DNA of 64,000 nt from Sphingobacterium sp. FBM7-1 (GTDB lineage: Bacteria; Bacteroidota; Bacteroidia; Sphingobacteriales; Sphingobacteriaceae), in contig NZ_JAJEWJ010000009.1 in NCBI RefSeq assembly GCF_020687765.1, positions 1 to 64,000 of the forward strand, read 5' to 3'. Numbering within the stretch: position 1 is the first letter of the stretch; each line of letters begins with the position of its first letter. Position numbers and translations under genes: made by a program. Positions 17,137 through 26,046 of the stretch are shown here, one piece after another. The notes beneath the pieces were generated by a model that worked only from the letters and a program-made list of their open reading frames with translations, was not told where the DNA came from and did not search any database.

Positions 17137-18645
17137 TTATTTCAGGAGATTCACTTCGTACAAATCTTTTCTTCTATTCTTCAATATCTTCACCGTACCA
17201 TATTCATGTAAATCCCGAAGGGCATACAAATCGACATCGGCGATCAGTACCATCTCGGTATTCGGTGTGGCTTCGGCCTTGATACCGTTGTTCGGGAAGG
17301 CGAAATCGGACGGCGTAAACACGGCCGACTGCGAATATTGGATATCCATATTGTTTACACGCGGCAGGTTACCCACGCAGCCTGCAATCGCTACATAACA
17401 CTCGTTTTCAATCGCCCTTGCTTGGGCACACGTCCGAACGCGCAAATAACCATTCTGCGTATCCGTCATATACGGCACAAATAGGATTTGCATCCCTTGA
17501 TCGGCCATAATACGGCTTACTTCCGGAAACTCCACGTCGTAACAGATCAAAAGCCCTACCCTTCCACAATCCGTATCAAAGGTCCTGATTTCATTTCCGC
17601 CAACCATCCCATAATATTTGATTTCGTTGGGGGTGATATGAATCTTTTTATGTACATCCACACTCCCATTACGGTGGCATAGGTAGGAGGCATTATACAA
17701 TTTCTTGTATTCCATGATCGGCATTGATCCAGCGATGATATTGACGTTGTACGAAACGGCGAACTCCTGTAGTTTCGCGACGATTTCTGCGGTTAGTTCT
17801 GCCAATTTCTCCATCGCGGCCCGCTCGGGCAAGTGATTGTACGGGCTCATGAGCGGGGTATTGAAAAACTCCGGGAACATCACGAAATCAGCGCCATAAT
17901 CGCTCACCGCATCCACGAAGAACTCGACCTGGTCGTAAAAATCTTCGATATCTTTGAACAGCCGCATCTGCCACTGCACCAAGCCTAGCCGTACCGTTTG
18001 TTTGGTAGCAGAAGGCGAAATGGCATCGGGATCATAGTAGATATTATCCCACTGTAGGAGCGTCGCGAATTCATTCGATTCTTTATCTTCCGGCAGGTAA
18101 TTCTTCAGAATTTTAGAAACGTGAAAATCGTTCGATAATTGAAACGTAAGCGTGGGGTCAAAAATCTCTTTCCGCTTTACTTTCTCGATATACGTACGCG
18201 GCGTGATCTTATCGGCGTAGTTATGGTAGTTAGGGATACGCCCTCCGGCCACAATCCCTCGCAGGTTCATCTGTTCACACAGTTCCTTACGGGCGTCGTA
18301 TAAACGCCGCCCTAAGCGCAACGAGCGGTAATCCGGGTGGACGAACACTTCGATCCCGTATAGGATGTCTCCGTCATAATCATGTGTCGTAAATTTGCCG
18401 TCGTCTATGATCTCGTAGTATTTTTTGTAGATGTTCGTTTTTTCGGAATCGATGATCAACGATAGCGCACAGGCTACCACGCGCTTATCTACTTCAACAC
18501 ACAACTGTCCCTCTGGAAATACTTCGATCAGATCGACTATATTTTCCCGGCTCCAAATCCCCGCGTCTTCTCCATAAGCTTTTTCCATGGAGCGTTTTAG
18601 ATCCTTATAGTCGTTTACCGTTAAGTTCCTAACCTGTATATCCAT
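17137..18645 (-). CDS. GNAT acetyltransferase fused to carbon-nitrogen hydrolase
   Basis: The product is about 502 residues (start ATG 18645, three bases after the DUF3467 stop). Residues 1-190 are a GNAT fold with EVFVHPDYRSLRLGRRLYDA, the acetyl-CoA loop. Residues 220-500 are a nitrilase-superfamily amidohydrolase with the full triad: Glu in MFPEFFNTP, Lys in HKKIHITPNE and Cys in LLICYDVEFPEV. Such fusions are widespread in Bacteroidota and probably hydrolyse a small amide; the true substrate is unknown. It is cytoplasmic and is cotranscribed with the DUF3467 gene. Confidence 0.92.
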   Translation of the reverse strand: MDIQVRNLTVNDYKDLKRSMEKAYGEDAGIWSRENIVDLIEVFPEGQLCVEVDKRVVACALSLIIDSEKTNIYKKYYEIIDDGKFTTHDYDGDILYGIEVFVHPDYRSLRLGRRLYDARKELCEQMNLRGIVAGGRIPNYHNYADKITPRTYIEKVKRKEIFDPTLTFQLSNDFHVSKILKNYLPEDKESNEFATLLQWDNIYYDPDAISPSATKQTVRLGLVQWQMRLFKDIEDFYDQVEFFVDAVSDYGADFVMFPEFFNTPLMSPYNHLPERAAMEKLAELTAEIVAKLQEFAVSYNVNIIAGSMPIMEYKKLYNASYLCHRNGSVDVHKKIHITPNEIKYYGMVGGNEIRTFDTDCGRVGLLICYDVEFPEVSRIMADQGMQILFVPYMTDTQNGYLRVRTCAQARAIENECYVAIAGCVGNLPRVNNMDIQYSQSAVFTPSDFAFPNNGIKAEATPNTEMVLIADVDLYALRDLHEYGTVKILKNRRKDLYEVNLLK

Positions 18646-18646
18646 G

Positions 18647-18982
18647 CTATGCCTCCCCTTTGGGACCACCGAAATTCAGTGGCAAGCCTTGTTCGCCCGC
18701 TTTGATGGTACCATTGGCTGCCTCAAACCGGCTGACATTATCTTGTAACGCACCTAGAAGCCTTTTGGCATGCTCGGGCGTTAAGATGATTCTGGATTTA
18801 ACTTTGGCCTTCGGTATACCCGGCATAATGCGGATAAAATCAACCACAAACTCCGAGGTGGAGTGCGTGATAATGGCCAAGTTGCTATAAATACCTTCTG
18901 CGATCTCTTCGTTAAGTTCTATGCTCAGTTCGTTTTGCTCTTCGTTGTTATTATTGTTCAAGTCCATATAATTTACGTCCAT
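18647..18982 (-). CDS. DUF3467 protein
   Basis: The 111-residue acidic protein carries the DUF3467 core: EEIAEGIYSNLAIITHSTSE, FVVDFIRIMPGIPKAKV and RIILTPEHAKRLLGAL. It has no signal peptide. The function is unknown; the family is small and cytoplasmic. Its stop TAG is separated from the ATG of the GNAT-nitrilase gene by one base, implying translational coupling. Confidence 0.88.
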   Translation of the reverse strand: MDVNYMDLNNNNNEEQNELSIELNEEIAEGIYSNLAIITHSTSEFVVDFIRIMPGIPKAKVKSRIILTPEHAKRLLGALQDNVSRFEAANGTIKAGEQGLPLNFGGPKGEA

Positions 18983-19019
18983 TATCTTTTTCTATAGTGT
19001 GCTATTTTCTTGTGGGCAG

Positions 19020-20144
19020 CTAGACCACGAACGAGCGAAAATCCTGCCCGTCTTCAATTTTCAGCAATACTTCATAAATAAGCCGGATCACGTTATCCAG
19101 ATCTTCTTTATGCACCATCTCGACGGTGGTATGCATATAACGTAGCGGCAAGGAGATCAGCGCTGATGGAACCCCGCCATTGGAATACGCAAATGCGTCG
19201 GTATCGGTCCCGGTATAGCGGGAAGACGCCTGCCGTTGGAAGGGGATATCGTTGGCTTTGGCCACATCGACCAAAAGCCGGTTCAAATTGATCTGTACCG
19301 CTGGCGCATACGATAACACCGGGCCCTGTCCGCAAGCTAGATCGCCCTGCGTAATTTTATTAATCATCGGGGTTTGTGTATCGTGGGTCACGTCCGTAAC
19401 GATCGCCAGATTGGGTTTAATATAATGCGTGATCATCTCGGCGCCGCGCAGACCGATCTCCTCCTGTACGGCATTCACGATATAAAGACCAAACGGCAAT
19501 TGCTTTTTATGCTCTTTAAGCAAACGCGCAACCTCGGCAATCATAAATCCTCCAGCTCGGTTATCTAAGGCACGCCCTACGTAATAACGATCGTTGAGCA
19601 CCATAAACTCATCTTCGTAGGTTACGACGCAGCCTACGTGGATACCCATCGCCTCTACTTCTTCTTTGGAGGTCGCTCCACAGTCCAAAAAGATGTTTTT
19701 CAGGGTCGGAGCATCTTCTTTTTCACCGGAGCGGGTGTGTATGGCCGGCCAGCCGAAAACGGCTTTTACCATTCCGTTATCCGTATGGATATTAACCCGC
19801 TTGGAAGGGGCAATCTGATGATCGGATCCGCCATTACGAACCACGTAGATAAGCCCATCTTTGGTGATGTAATTAACAAACCAGGAAATTTCGTCGGCAT
19901 GCGCCTCAATAACCACTTTGTATGGGGCGTCCGGATTGATGATTCCCACCGCTGTGCCGTAGTTATCAATGTACGTTTTATCCACGTAAGGTTTCAAGTA
20001 TTCCAACCATAAACGCTGGCCTTCCCACTCAAACCCGGTCGGGGAAGGATTGTTAATATATTTCTCAAAAAATGTCAACGATTTCGCTGTCACCACCGAT
20101 ACGTGTGCTTTCTTTTCTGCTTCTTTTTCTTTTTTTGTTGCCAT
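19020..20144 (-). CDS. M42-family metalloaminopeptidase
   Basis: The 374-residue product has an extra basic N-terminus (MATKKEKEAEKK) and then the M42 fold. Metal ligands are visible: His in IEAHADEISW, Asp in RALDNRAGG, Glu in AVQEEIGLRG with catalytic Glu beside it, Asp in IVTDVTHD and His in RYMHTTVEM. M42 enzymes are dodecameric cytoplasmic aminopeptidases that process short peptides. The gene stands alone, and an exact TAACTTTG box lies 45 bases upstream of its start. Confidence 0.93.
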   Translation of the reverse strand: MATKKEKEAEKKAHVSVVTAKSLTFFEKYINNPSPTGFEWEGQRLWLEYLKPYVDKTYIDNYGTAVGIINPDAPYKVVIEAHADEISWFVNYITKDGLIYVVRNGGSDHQIAPSKRVNIHTDNGMVKAVFGWPAIHTRSGEKEDAPTLKNIFLDCGATSKEEVEAMGIHVGCVVTYEDEFMVLNDRYYVGRALDNRAGGFMIAEVARLLKEHKKQLPFGLYIVNAVQEEIGLRGAEMITHYIKPNLAIVTDVTHDTQTPMINKITQGDLACGQGPVLSYAPAVQINLNRLLVDVAKANDIPFQRQASSRYTGTDTDAFAYSNGGVPSALISLPLRYMHTTVEMVHKEDLDNVIRLIYEVLLKIEDGQDFRSFVV

Positions 20145-20188
20145 ATTATCTTAATTCGGTGTCTATTATCACCGCTCACTGCTCTTAT

Positions 20189-20196
20189 CAAAGTTA
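20189..20196 (-). promoter_or_regulatory. Bacteroidota -7 box for the M42 peptidase gene
   Basis: CAAAGTTA on the plus strand reads TAACTTTG on the minus strand, matching TAnnTTTG. It lies 45 bases before the ATG at 20144. No convincing -33 TTTG is seen at the ideal distance. Confidence 0.45.
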
Positions 20197-20286
20197 GGAA
20201 TTTCGCCCAAATAGCCTAAAAAAAATTAACGCAATATTGATTTTATACAATAAATTTATTTAGGTTTACCCCACAATCTAAGACTT

Positions 20287-21108
20287 ATGCACGCAGTATT
20301 AAATGTTATCCACTGGAATATAGATCCCATCCTTTTTGAAATAGGTTCTTTTGGCCTACGGTATTACGCGTTGTGCTTTTTAGCCGCTTTTGTCGTATCC
20401 TATATATTGATGTTGAACATCTTTAAACGAGAAGGCAAAACGCAGGAGCTTTTAGATCAATTGAGTATTTATATTTTCTTGGGTACATTGATCGGCGCGC
20501 GCTTGGGGCATTGTCTCTTTTACGAGTTTGATTACTACATACAACATCCGCTGGAGATGATCCTGCCTTTCCGGATGATAAACGGCAATTTTGAGCTCAC
20601 GGGATTCCAAGGGCTGGCCAGCCATGGGGGTGCCATCGGTATCTTAGTGGCCTTGTGGCTATTTTCCCGGAAGACGAAAACGAATTTCACATGGATTGCC
20701 GATCGATTGGTCCTGGTTGTTCCGCTGGCAGGTGCTTTTGTACGCTTGGGTAACTTTTTCAATTCGGAGATTATCGGACTACCGACCACCTTACCTTGGG
20801 GAGTAGTATTTGAACGCGTCGATGGGGTTGCGCGCCACCCGGCACAGTTGTACGAAGCGATCGCCTACGTAATTATTTTTCTGATTTTATGGTCGATGTA
20901 CCAAAAGAATTCGAAACCGAAACCGGGCTATTTGTTCGGGATATTTTTAGTTTTACTATTCGGCGCCCGCTTTGTTCTGGAGTTTTTCAAAGAAAACCAA
21001 GAAGCATTTGAAGAAACGATGCAATTCAATATGGGGCAATTACTCAGTATACCTTTTATGCTGGTAGGTTTCTACCTGATCTTTCGTAAGCCGAAACAGA
21101 AAGCCTAA
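20287..21108 (+). CDS. lgt: Prolipoprotein diacylglyceryl transferase Lgt
   Basis: The 273-residue integral membrane protein has the Lgt landmarks: GARLGHCLFYEFDYY, the essential ASHGGAIG loop, and RLGNFFNSEIIG with the Asn and Glu of the signature. About seven membrane helices are predicted. It transfers diacylglycerol from phosphatidylglycerol to the lipobox Cys of prolipoproteins, of which this window encodes many. It lies convergent with aroQ, 33 bases away. Confidence 0.95.
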   Translation: MHAVLNVIHWNIDPILFEIGSFGLRYYALCFLAAFVVSYILMLNIFKREGKTQELLDQLSIYIFLGTLIGARLGHCLFYEFDYYIQHPLEMILPFRMINGNFELTGFQGLASHGGAIGILVALWLFSRKTKTNFTWIADRLVLVVPLAGAFVRLGNFFNSEIIGLPTTLPWGVVFERVDGVARHPAQLYEAIAYVIIFLILWSMYQKNSKPKPGYLFGIFLVLLFGARFVLEFFKENQEAFEETMQFNMGQLLSIPFMLVGFYLIFRKPKQKA

Positions 21109-21131
21109 GTCCTTTTGCGAGCATAACAGCA

Positions 21132-21162
21132 GGAATAGCGCTTATAAGAAGCTGGCTATTCC
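21132..21162. other. Hairpin between convergent lgt and aroQ
   Basis: GGAATAGC at 21132-21139 pairs with GCTATTCC at 21155-21162. The right arm is inside the last codons of aroQ. There is no clear T run, so termination is possible but unproven. Confidence 0.35.
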
Positions 21163-21558
21163 CAATGTATAACTTTGCAAGCCAAAGCCACAGATCACCC
21201 CGGTACAGTTAGGGGCTAAATAAGAGTGATGACGAAACGCTTCACGCTTATGCACGTTAGAGATGTGGACTTCCACGACCGGTGTTGTAATACCCGCAAT
21301 TGCGTCGCCAATGGCCAAAGATGTATGTGTATAGGCGCCTGCATTAAGCACTACCCCATCGTACGTAAACCCGATTTCATGTAATTTATCGATGATTTCT
21401 CCTTCGTGGTTGCTTTGGAAATAGCTCAAGTCTACGTCTGTATATTGGGCTTTCAGCTCTTCAAAAAAAGAGGCAAAGTCTTGATTTCCGTAGATGTTTT
21501 TCTCCCGTACGCCTAATAAATTAAGATTAGGGCCATTAATGATCATGATCTTCTTCAT
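21142..21558 (-). CDS. aroQ: Type II 3-dehydroquinate dehydratase
   Basis: The 138-residue product matches AroQ in full: INGPNLNLLGVREKNIYG with the active-site Arg and Tyr, QSNHEGEIID, LNAGAYTHTS and VEVHISNVHKREAFRHHS with the catalytic His. It dehydrates 3-dehydroquinate in the shikimate pathway and forms dodecamers. It is encoded 37 bases before the end of the RemB-like barrel gene, on the same strand. Confidence 0.95.
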   Translation of the reverse strand: MKKIMIINGPNLNLLGVREKNIYGNQDFASFFEELKAQYTDVDLSYFQSNHEGEIIDKLHEIGFTYDGVVLNAGAYTHTSLAIGDAIAGITTPVVEVHISNVHKREAFRHHSYLAPNCTGVICGFGLQSYTLGIASFL

Positions 21559-21595
21559 ACACTATGTTAATGCCAGGCATAAAGATAATAATATC

Positions 21596-23224
21596 CTATA
21601 TATCTCCATAAAAATTACGAAACGTAGAGCGCAGACCAACGCTAATCACACCGGATTTCTGCGTAGGCGAATCGACGATCTGATTGTACCGCTGGGTATA
21701 CCCTACTTCGAAGCGAAGGTTATATTTTGGGTTCAGCACGTAAGCTGCTTTGGCATCCACGTAATAGAGATCGTTCTGCACGCCCTGCCCGATAAAGTTG
21801 CCGTACATATTTGGGATCGTACGATACGACTGGAAGATATCTCCGCCCATATTGGTGGAAGGATTCGGGTCCGTACCATACCGGCTGTAAACACCTTGTA
21901 GAGAAAAGTCAAACCGGTTCCAGGAATAATGGGCCATACCGATCAATTCCTTAAAATTGGCACCCCGTGGGTGTGCCAGCGGCTCCCCATTATTGCTATA
22001 ATTTGAGATAGACACAAAGTGCTGATAGGTATAAGGCCTTACCACATTGTATTCGGCTAGGAAATTCAAATTCTGTACGTTGAACAGGTTAAAGCCTTTT
22101 ACACCCAATTGGCTTCCCCATTTGTTATGGGCATAACCTTTGCCTGCAAAAAACTCCTTAGCCGTAAACTCGCCCAGTAAAAATTGTCCGTAAGCGGAGA
22201 TGTTATTGAACACTTTATATTTCGCGTTTAAGCCCAAGAACATTTTGTCGGGCGATGATGCGTTATTGGATTCTACCGGACGCAGGAAAATAACCGGGTT
22301 AATGTAGTTAAAATCGAATCCGCGGTGTCCGGCTTCGTTACGGTTTGCCCAAACGACCGCCTGAAATAGTCCGATAGATAGGCGGTTGGTGGCATTGTAA
22401 TCTAAATATTGAAAGGCGCCCCATTTGCTACCGTCGCCAAAGCGGCCACCGGAGTTTAGCGAATCGATACGGGGATTTCGCGGATCATTCATGTAGGCCC
22501 ATATCGAGGTATACTGTACATTACCGATCTCACCGGTAAATTTCAGATGGGCATAGTTCGAGGAGAAATCGGATAATAGCAAAGAACGGTAGCCATCGCC
22601 AATGTGGTTTTTATCATAGGCCACCGTGGCCTGAAAGTAATCGCTAAAGTCATAGGTCAGACGGGCGGTAGCATACATCCAATCTTTTTTATTGTTCGCT
22701 AGATCCTTGGTATGGCCCTGTCCCGGTATCACCCCTGCCTGATCGATATAATCTGTTAGGTAGTTCGGGAAAACACCTTGATTTTCGAAGGCGTTGGCGT
22801 AAAATGTCAATTTATCCTGTATGTTTAATCCTACCTGCAATCCGCGGGTATTTAACCAGGTGCTGCGTTTATCGGAACCGATCAGTTCTTTTCCGATAAC
22901 GAAATCGGGTAGAAAGTCGAGATAAAAGCTGTGATCTTCTTTATGGATTTCGATCAGATGCTCATTGAATATCTTTCGCATAAAGATATTATCCGAGCCT
23001 ACGCGATTCGCATGTTGGATGGAATCAAACTTCGCGCGTAAATCGCCTTTAAAAAGGAAGGGTTTGGCAGCCGTATGCAGGCGGGTCTCGGGCGAATAGA
23101 GCAGTTCGTTATATTTTTGATAATGCTGGTATGAATAGGGTTGGTTCTCCACCTGTGCCTGCACGGTCGAGGTCAAGCCAAAAGCGAGTAGAGCCACAGA
23201 AAAAAGAATAGCATGAAACTTCAT
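21596..23224 (-). CDS. Outer-membrane beta-barrel protein (RemB/Wzi-like)
   Basis: The 542-residue product has a Sec signal peptide cut after VQAQ near residue 24. The rest is rich in alternating aromatic strands, with repeated segments such as NIQDKLTFYANAFENQG and LSIGLFQAVVWANRNE, and it ends with a C-terminal strand and aromatic residues typical of outer-membrane barrels. The overall layout fits the Wzi-like/gliding protein RemB group annotated in Bacteroidota. The role of these proteins outside gliding species is unclear. It is the first gene of a possible unit with aroQ. Confidence 0.65.
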   Translation of the reverse strand: MKFHAILFSVALLAFGLTSTVQAQVENQPYSYQHYQKYNELLYSPETRLHTAAKPFLFKGDLRAKFDSIQHANRVGSDNIFMRKIFNEHLIEIHKEDHSFYLDFLPDFVIGKELIGSDKRSTWLNTRGLQVGLNIQDKLTFYANAFENQGVFPNYLTDYIDQAGVIPGQGHTKDLANNKKDWMYATARLTYDFSDYFQATVAYDKNHIGDGYRSLLLSDFSSNYAHLKFTGEIGNVQYTSIWAYMNDPRNPRIDSLNSGGRFGDGSKWGAFQYLDYNATNRLSIGLFQAVVWANRNEAGHRGFDFNYINPVIFLRPVESNNASSPDKMFLGLNAKYKVFNNISAYGQFLLGEFTAKEFFAGKGYAHNKWGSQLGVKGFNLFNVQNLNFLAEYNVVRPYTYQHFVSISNYSNNGEPLAHPRGANFKELIGMAHYSWNRFDFSLQGVYSRYGTDPNPSTNMGGDIFQSYRTIPNMYGNFIGQGVQNDLYYVDAKAAYVLNPKYNLRFEVGYTQRYNQIVDSPTQKSGVISVGLRSTFRNFYGDI

Positions 23225-23285
23225 AATGAAAAATGTATTGTACGCGTTCTTCCTAACAATTATTATTCCTAATTTTATTTGAGGC

Positions 23286-23293
23286 CAAAGGTA
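23286..23293 (-). promoter_or_regulatory. -7 box for the RemB-like gene
   Basis: CAAAGGTA on the plus strand is TACCTTTG on the minus strand, an exact TAnnTTTG, 62 bases before the start at 23224. It lies in the 169-base gap shared with the divergent murI gene. Confidence 0.4.
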
Positions 23294-23393
23294 CTGATAT
23301 TATAATCGGAATTCGCGGCTGAATTAGGGGCTTACCTTGGAAAATTTGTAAAGAAAAACCATCTTTGCTCTATAAAAAAAGGACGGAAAAACA

Positions 23394-24218
23394 ATGATAG
23401 CTACAGCAGAGCATGGCCCCATCGGGATATTTGATTCAGGTTTTGGGGGATTAACCGTATTTCGGGAGATAAAGAATGCTTTGCCGATGTATGATTATAT
23501 CTATTTAGGGGATAACGCCCGTGTACCGTATGGCACCCGGCCATTTGAAGAGGTTTACGAATTTACCAAAGCCTGTGTCTTTAAATTGTTCGAGATGGGC
23601 TGCAACCTCGTGATCTTGGCTTGTAACACGGCATCGGCGAAGGCCTTGCGTACGATCCAGCAAAACGACCTCCCTCCCGGCAAAAAGGTGTTGGGGGTAA
23701 TCCGCCCGACGACGGAGTCTATTCATCAATACACAAAAACAAATAAGGTAGGCGTGCTGGCCACACAGGGAACCGTCTTATCGGAATCCTATAAAATTGA
23801 GATCACAAAATTCCACCCAGAGATCAACGTTTACCAACATGCTTGCCCGCAATGGGTACCTTTGGTAGAACGGAATGAGATTACCGGCGAAAAATCAGGC
23901 GAAATTGTGGAGAAGGATATTCAAAGCATATTGGCCCAAAGTCCCGAAATCGACACCTTGATTTTGGCCTGTACCCACTACCCTTTGCTGCTGCCGCTTA
24001 TTCGGCAGCACACACCCGCTCACATTAAAATTTTACCGCAGGGAGAACTGATTGCACAAAGCTTAGTGGATTACCTAAACCGGCATCCTGAAGTGGAAAG
24101 CCGGTGTTCAAAAAATAGCAACATGCAATTTTATACGACGGAAAATGCCGACGATTTTGAAGAAAAAGCCGCTATATTTTTCGGAGAAAAAGTACATGCG
24201 GCATATATCGCCATTTAA
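23394..24218 (+). CDS. murI: Glutamate racemase
   Basis: The 274-residue product has both catalytic cysteines: one in LVILACNTASAKAL and one in LILACTHYPLLL, with the start motif IGIFDSGFGGLTVFREI. It converts L- to D-glutamate for peptidoglycan. It is of typical length and the gene diverges from the RemB-like barrel. The product is cytoplasmic. Confidence 0.96.
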   Translation: MIATAEHGPIGIFDSGFGGLTVFREIKNALPMYDYIYLGDNARVPYGTRPFEEVYEFTKACVFKLFEMGCNLVILACNTASAKALRTIQQNDLPPGKKVLGVIRPTTESIHQYTKTNKVGVLATQGTVLSESYKIEITKFHPEINVYQHACPQWVPLVERNEITGEKSGEIVEKDIQSILAQSPEIDTLILACTHYPLLLPLIRQHTPAHIKILPQGELIAQSLVDYLNRHPEVESRCSKNSNMQFYTTENADDFEEKAAIFFGEKVHAAYIAI

Positions 24219-24241
24219 GAATTACCGCGAATCATCGTCGT

Positions 24242-24661
24242 TTAAGCCCGCATCTGCAAAGCCACGGCATAGAGCTTCATTTGCTTGACCATCGATAATA
24301 GGCCGTTTGCACGTGTGGGTGAAAGGTGTTCTTTCAAACCGATCTCGTCGATAAAATACAGGTCGGCCTGTGCAATTTCTGCCGGGGTATGCCCCGAAAG
24401 CACTTTTACCATCAGACTGACTAAGCCCTTGGTAATGATCGCATCGCTATCCGCTGTGAAGAATACTTTCCCGTCCCGCAGTTCCGGATACAACCACACC
24501 CTGGACTGACATCCTTTGATAATATAATCTTCCGTTTTATATTCCTCTTCAATAAGGGGAACTTCTTTTCCCAGCTGGATGATGTATTCGTATTTCTCCA
24601 TCCAATCTTGGTAAAAAGCAAAGTCTTCTATAAGCTCGTCTTGTAATTCGTTTATGGTCAT
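24242..24661 (-). CDS. sufE: SufE sulfur acceptor protein
   Basis: The 139-residue product has the SufE active site: Cys in YIIKGCQSRVWLYPE, a fold starting MTINELQDELIEDF and the C-terminal segment LSPTRANGLLSMVKQM. SufE accepts persulfide sulfur from SufS and passes it to the SufBCD scaffold. It lies 15 bases downstream of sufS. SufBCD are not next to it in this window. Confidence 0.95.
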   Translation of the reverse strand: MTINELQDELIEDFAFYQDWMEKYEYIIQLGKEVPLIEEEYKTEDYIIKGCQSRVWLYPELRDGKVFFTADSDAIITKGLVSLMVKVLSGHTPAEIAQADLYFIDEIGLKEHLSPTRANGLLSMVKQMKLYAVALQMRA

Positions 24662-24676
24662 ATTTTGTGTTTATTC

Positions 24677-25900
24677 CTACAACAACATGGTTAATGCTCG
24701 TTTCAATCCATCCATTAAAACGTCTACTTCTTCTTTGGTGTTGTACATAGCCAATGATACGCGTACGGTACCGGGTATGCTGAAACTATCCATAACAGGT
24801 TGTGCACAATGATGCCCGGTCCGGACCGCGACGCCTAATTTGTCGAGTATCACGCCGATATCATAAGGATGCACGCCATCTACTACAAAGGATATGACGG
24901 AAGATTTTTGCGCCGCGGTTCCGATAAAACGGATTCCTTCGATTTCCGATAATCGGGAAGTCGCGTAATGGAGCAAATCGTCTTCGTAGGCGTGGATCGC
25001 ATCCAGACCGATACTTTCTATATAATCGATGGCGTCGCCTAAACAAATTCCTGCTTCGATATTCGGTGTACCTGCTTCAAACTTGAAGGGCAGTTCGTTA
25101 TAGGTTGTTTTTTCGAAGGTTACGTCTTTAATCATGTCGCCCCCACCTTGGTAAGGCGGCATTTTATTTAATAGCTCTTCTTTTCCGTACAATACCCCTA
25201 CTCCGGTAGGTCCATACATTTTATGCCCGGAAAATGCGAAAAAATCCACGTCCAGCTCTTGTACATCCACCGCAAGATGTTGTACAGCTTGCGCACCATC
25301 AACCAACACCGGAACATGGTGTTCGTGTGCGATATCGATCATCTCTTTGACGGGGTTTATCGTACCCAAAGCGTTTGATACATAAGTGAAAGAAACTAGT
25401 TTTGTCCGCTCTGAAAACAACGATGCGTATGCCGCTATATCCAACTCGCCACGATCGTTCATTGGGATAACCCGCAATACACATCCCTTTTCATCGCAAA
25501 GCATCTGCCAAGGCACGATGTTCGAGTGATGCTCCATCGCCGAAATGATGATCTCATCTCCCGCCTGGATAAAAGCACGCCCATAGCAGGAAGCAATAAT
25601 ATTGATCGACTCGGTCGTCCCTTTGGTAATAATAATTTCGTGTTCGTGCTTCGCACCGATAAAAGCTTGTACTTTCCGGCGGGTGATTTCGAAAGCATCG
25701 GTAGAGATTTGGCTGAGGTAATGCACGCCGCGGTGTACGTTACTATTCATATCGGCATAATACCGAGTGATCGCATCGATAACCTGCTTGGGTTTTTGTG
25801 TGGTGGCACCGTTATCAAAATACACCAGGGGCTTACCATTCACTTCCCTACGCAAAATAGGAAAATCTTCCCGTATCTTGTTTATATCAAAAGTTTTCAA
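24677..25900 (-). CDS. sufS: Cysteine desulfurase SufS
   Basis: The 407-residue PLP enzyme shows the Lys that binds PLP in FFAFSGHKMYGPTGVGVL and the catalytic Cys in VRTGHHCAQPVM, with the class II (SufS) loop around it. It releases sulfur from cysteine for Fe-S cluster assembly, with SufE encoded directly downstream. A TAACTTTG box lies 25 bases before the start. Confidence 0.96.
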   Translation of the reverse strand: MKTFDINKIREDFPILRREVNGKPLVYFDNGATTQKPKQVIDAITRYYADMNSNVHRGVHYLSQISTDAFEITRRKVQAFIGAKHEHEIIITKGTTESINIIASCYGRAFIQAGDEIIISAMEHHSNIVPWQMLCDEKGCVLRVIPMNDRGELDIAAYASLFSERTKLVSFTYVSNALGTINPVKEMIDIAHEHHVPVLVDGAQAVQHLAVDVQELDVDFFAFSGHKMYGPTGVGVLYGKEELLNKMPPYQGGGDMIKDVTFEKTTYNELPFKFEAGTPNIEAGICLGDAIDYIESIGLDAIHAYEDDLLHYATSRLSEIEGIRFIGTAAQKSSVISFVVDGVHPYDIGVILDKLGVAVRTGHHCAQPVMDSFSIPGTVRVSLAMYNTKEEVDVLMDGLKRALTMLL

Positions 25901-25924
25901 TCTTCTTCCTCTTTAAATACCCTA

Positions 25925-25932
25925 CAAAGTTA
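25925..25932 (-). promoter_or_regulatory. -7 box for sufS-sufE
   Basis: CAAAGTTA on the plus strand reads TAACTTTG toward sufS, 25 bases before its ATG. It is an exact TAnnTTTG match with no clear -33 element. Confidence 0.45.
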
Positions 25933-26005
25933 GTATATTAAGGGCGAAAAGATGTCAGTATGATGTATTTTATTAAATTAAACCCTTTTAAGCACCCGCT
26001 TGTTT

Positions 26006-26037
26006 ATTGCATATAAAGATGAATTTTTTTAGGTTTG
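26006..26037 (+). promoter_or_regulatory. Promoter very close to the desaturase start
   Basis: ATTG at 26006-26009, a 20-base spacer and TAGGTTTG at 26030-26037 match the Bacteroidota pattern TTTG-N19-TAnnTTTG. The start codon at 26047 is only 9 bases after the box, so the predicted transcript would have a leader of a few bases. Confidence 0.5.
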
Positions 26038-26046
26038 TATACGATT

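Noticed and set aside
21596-21901. Plus-strand ORF opposite the end of the RemB-like gene
   Set aside because: It is antisense to a gene with a signal peptide and barrel strands, and has no features of its own.
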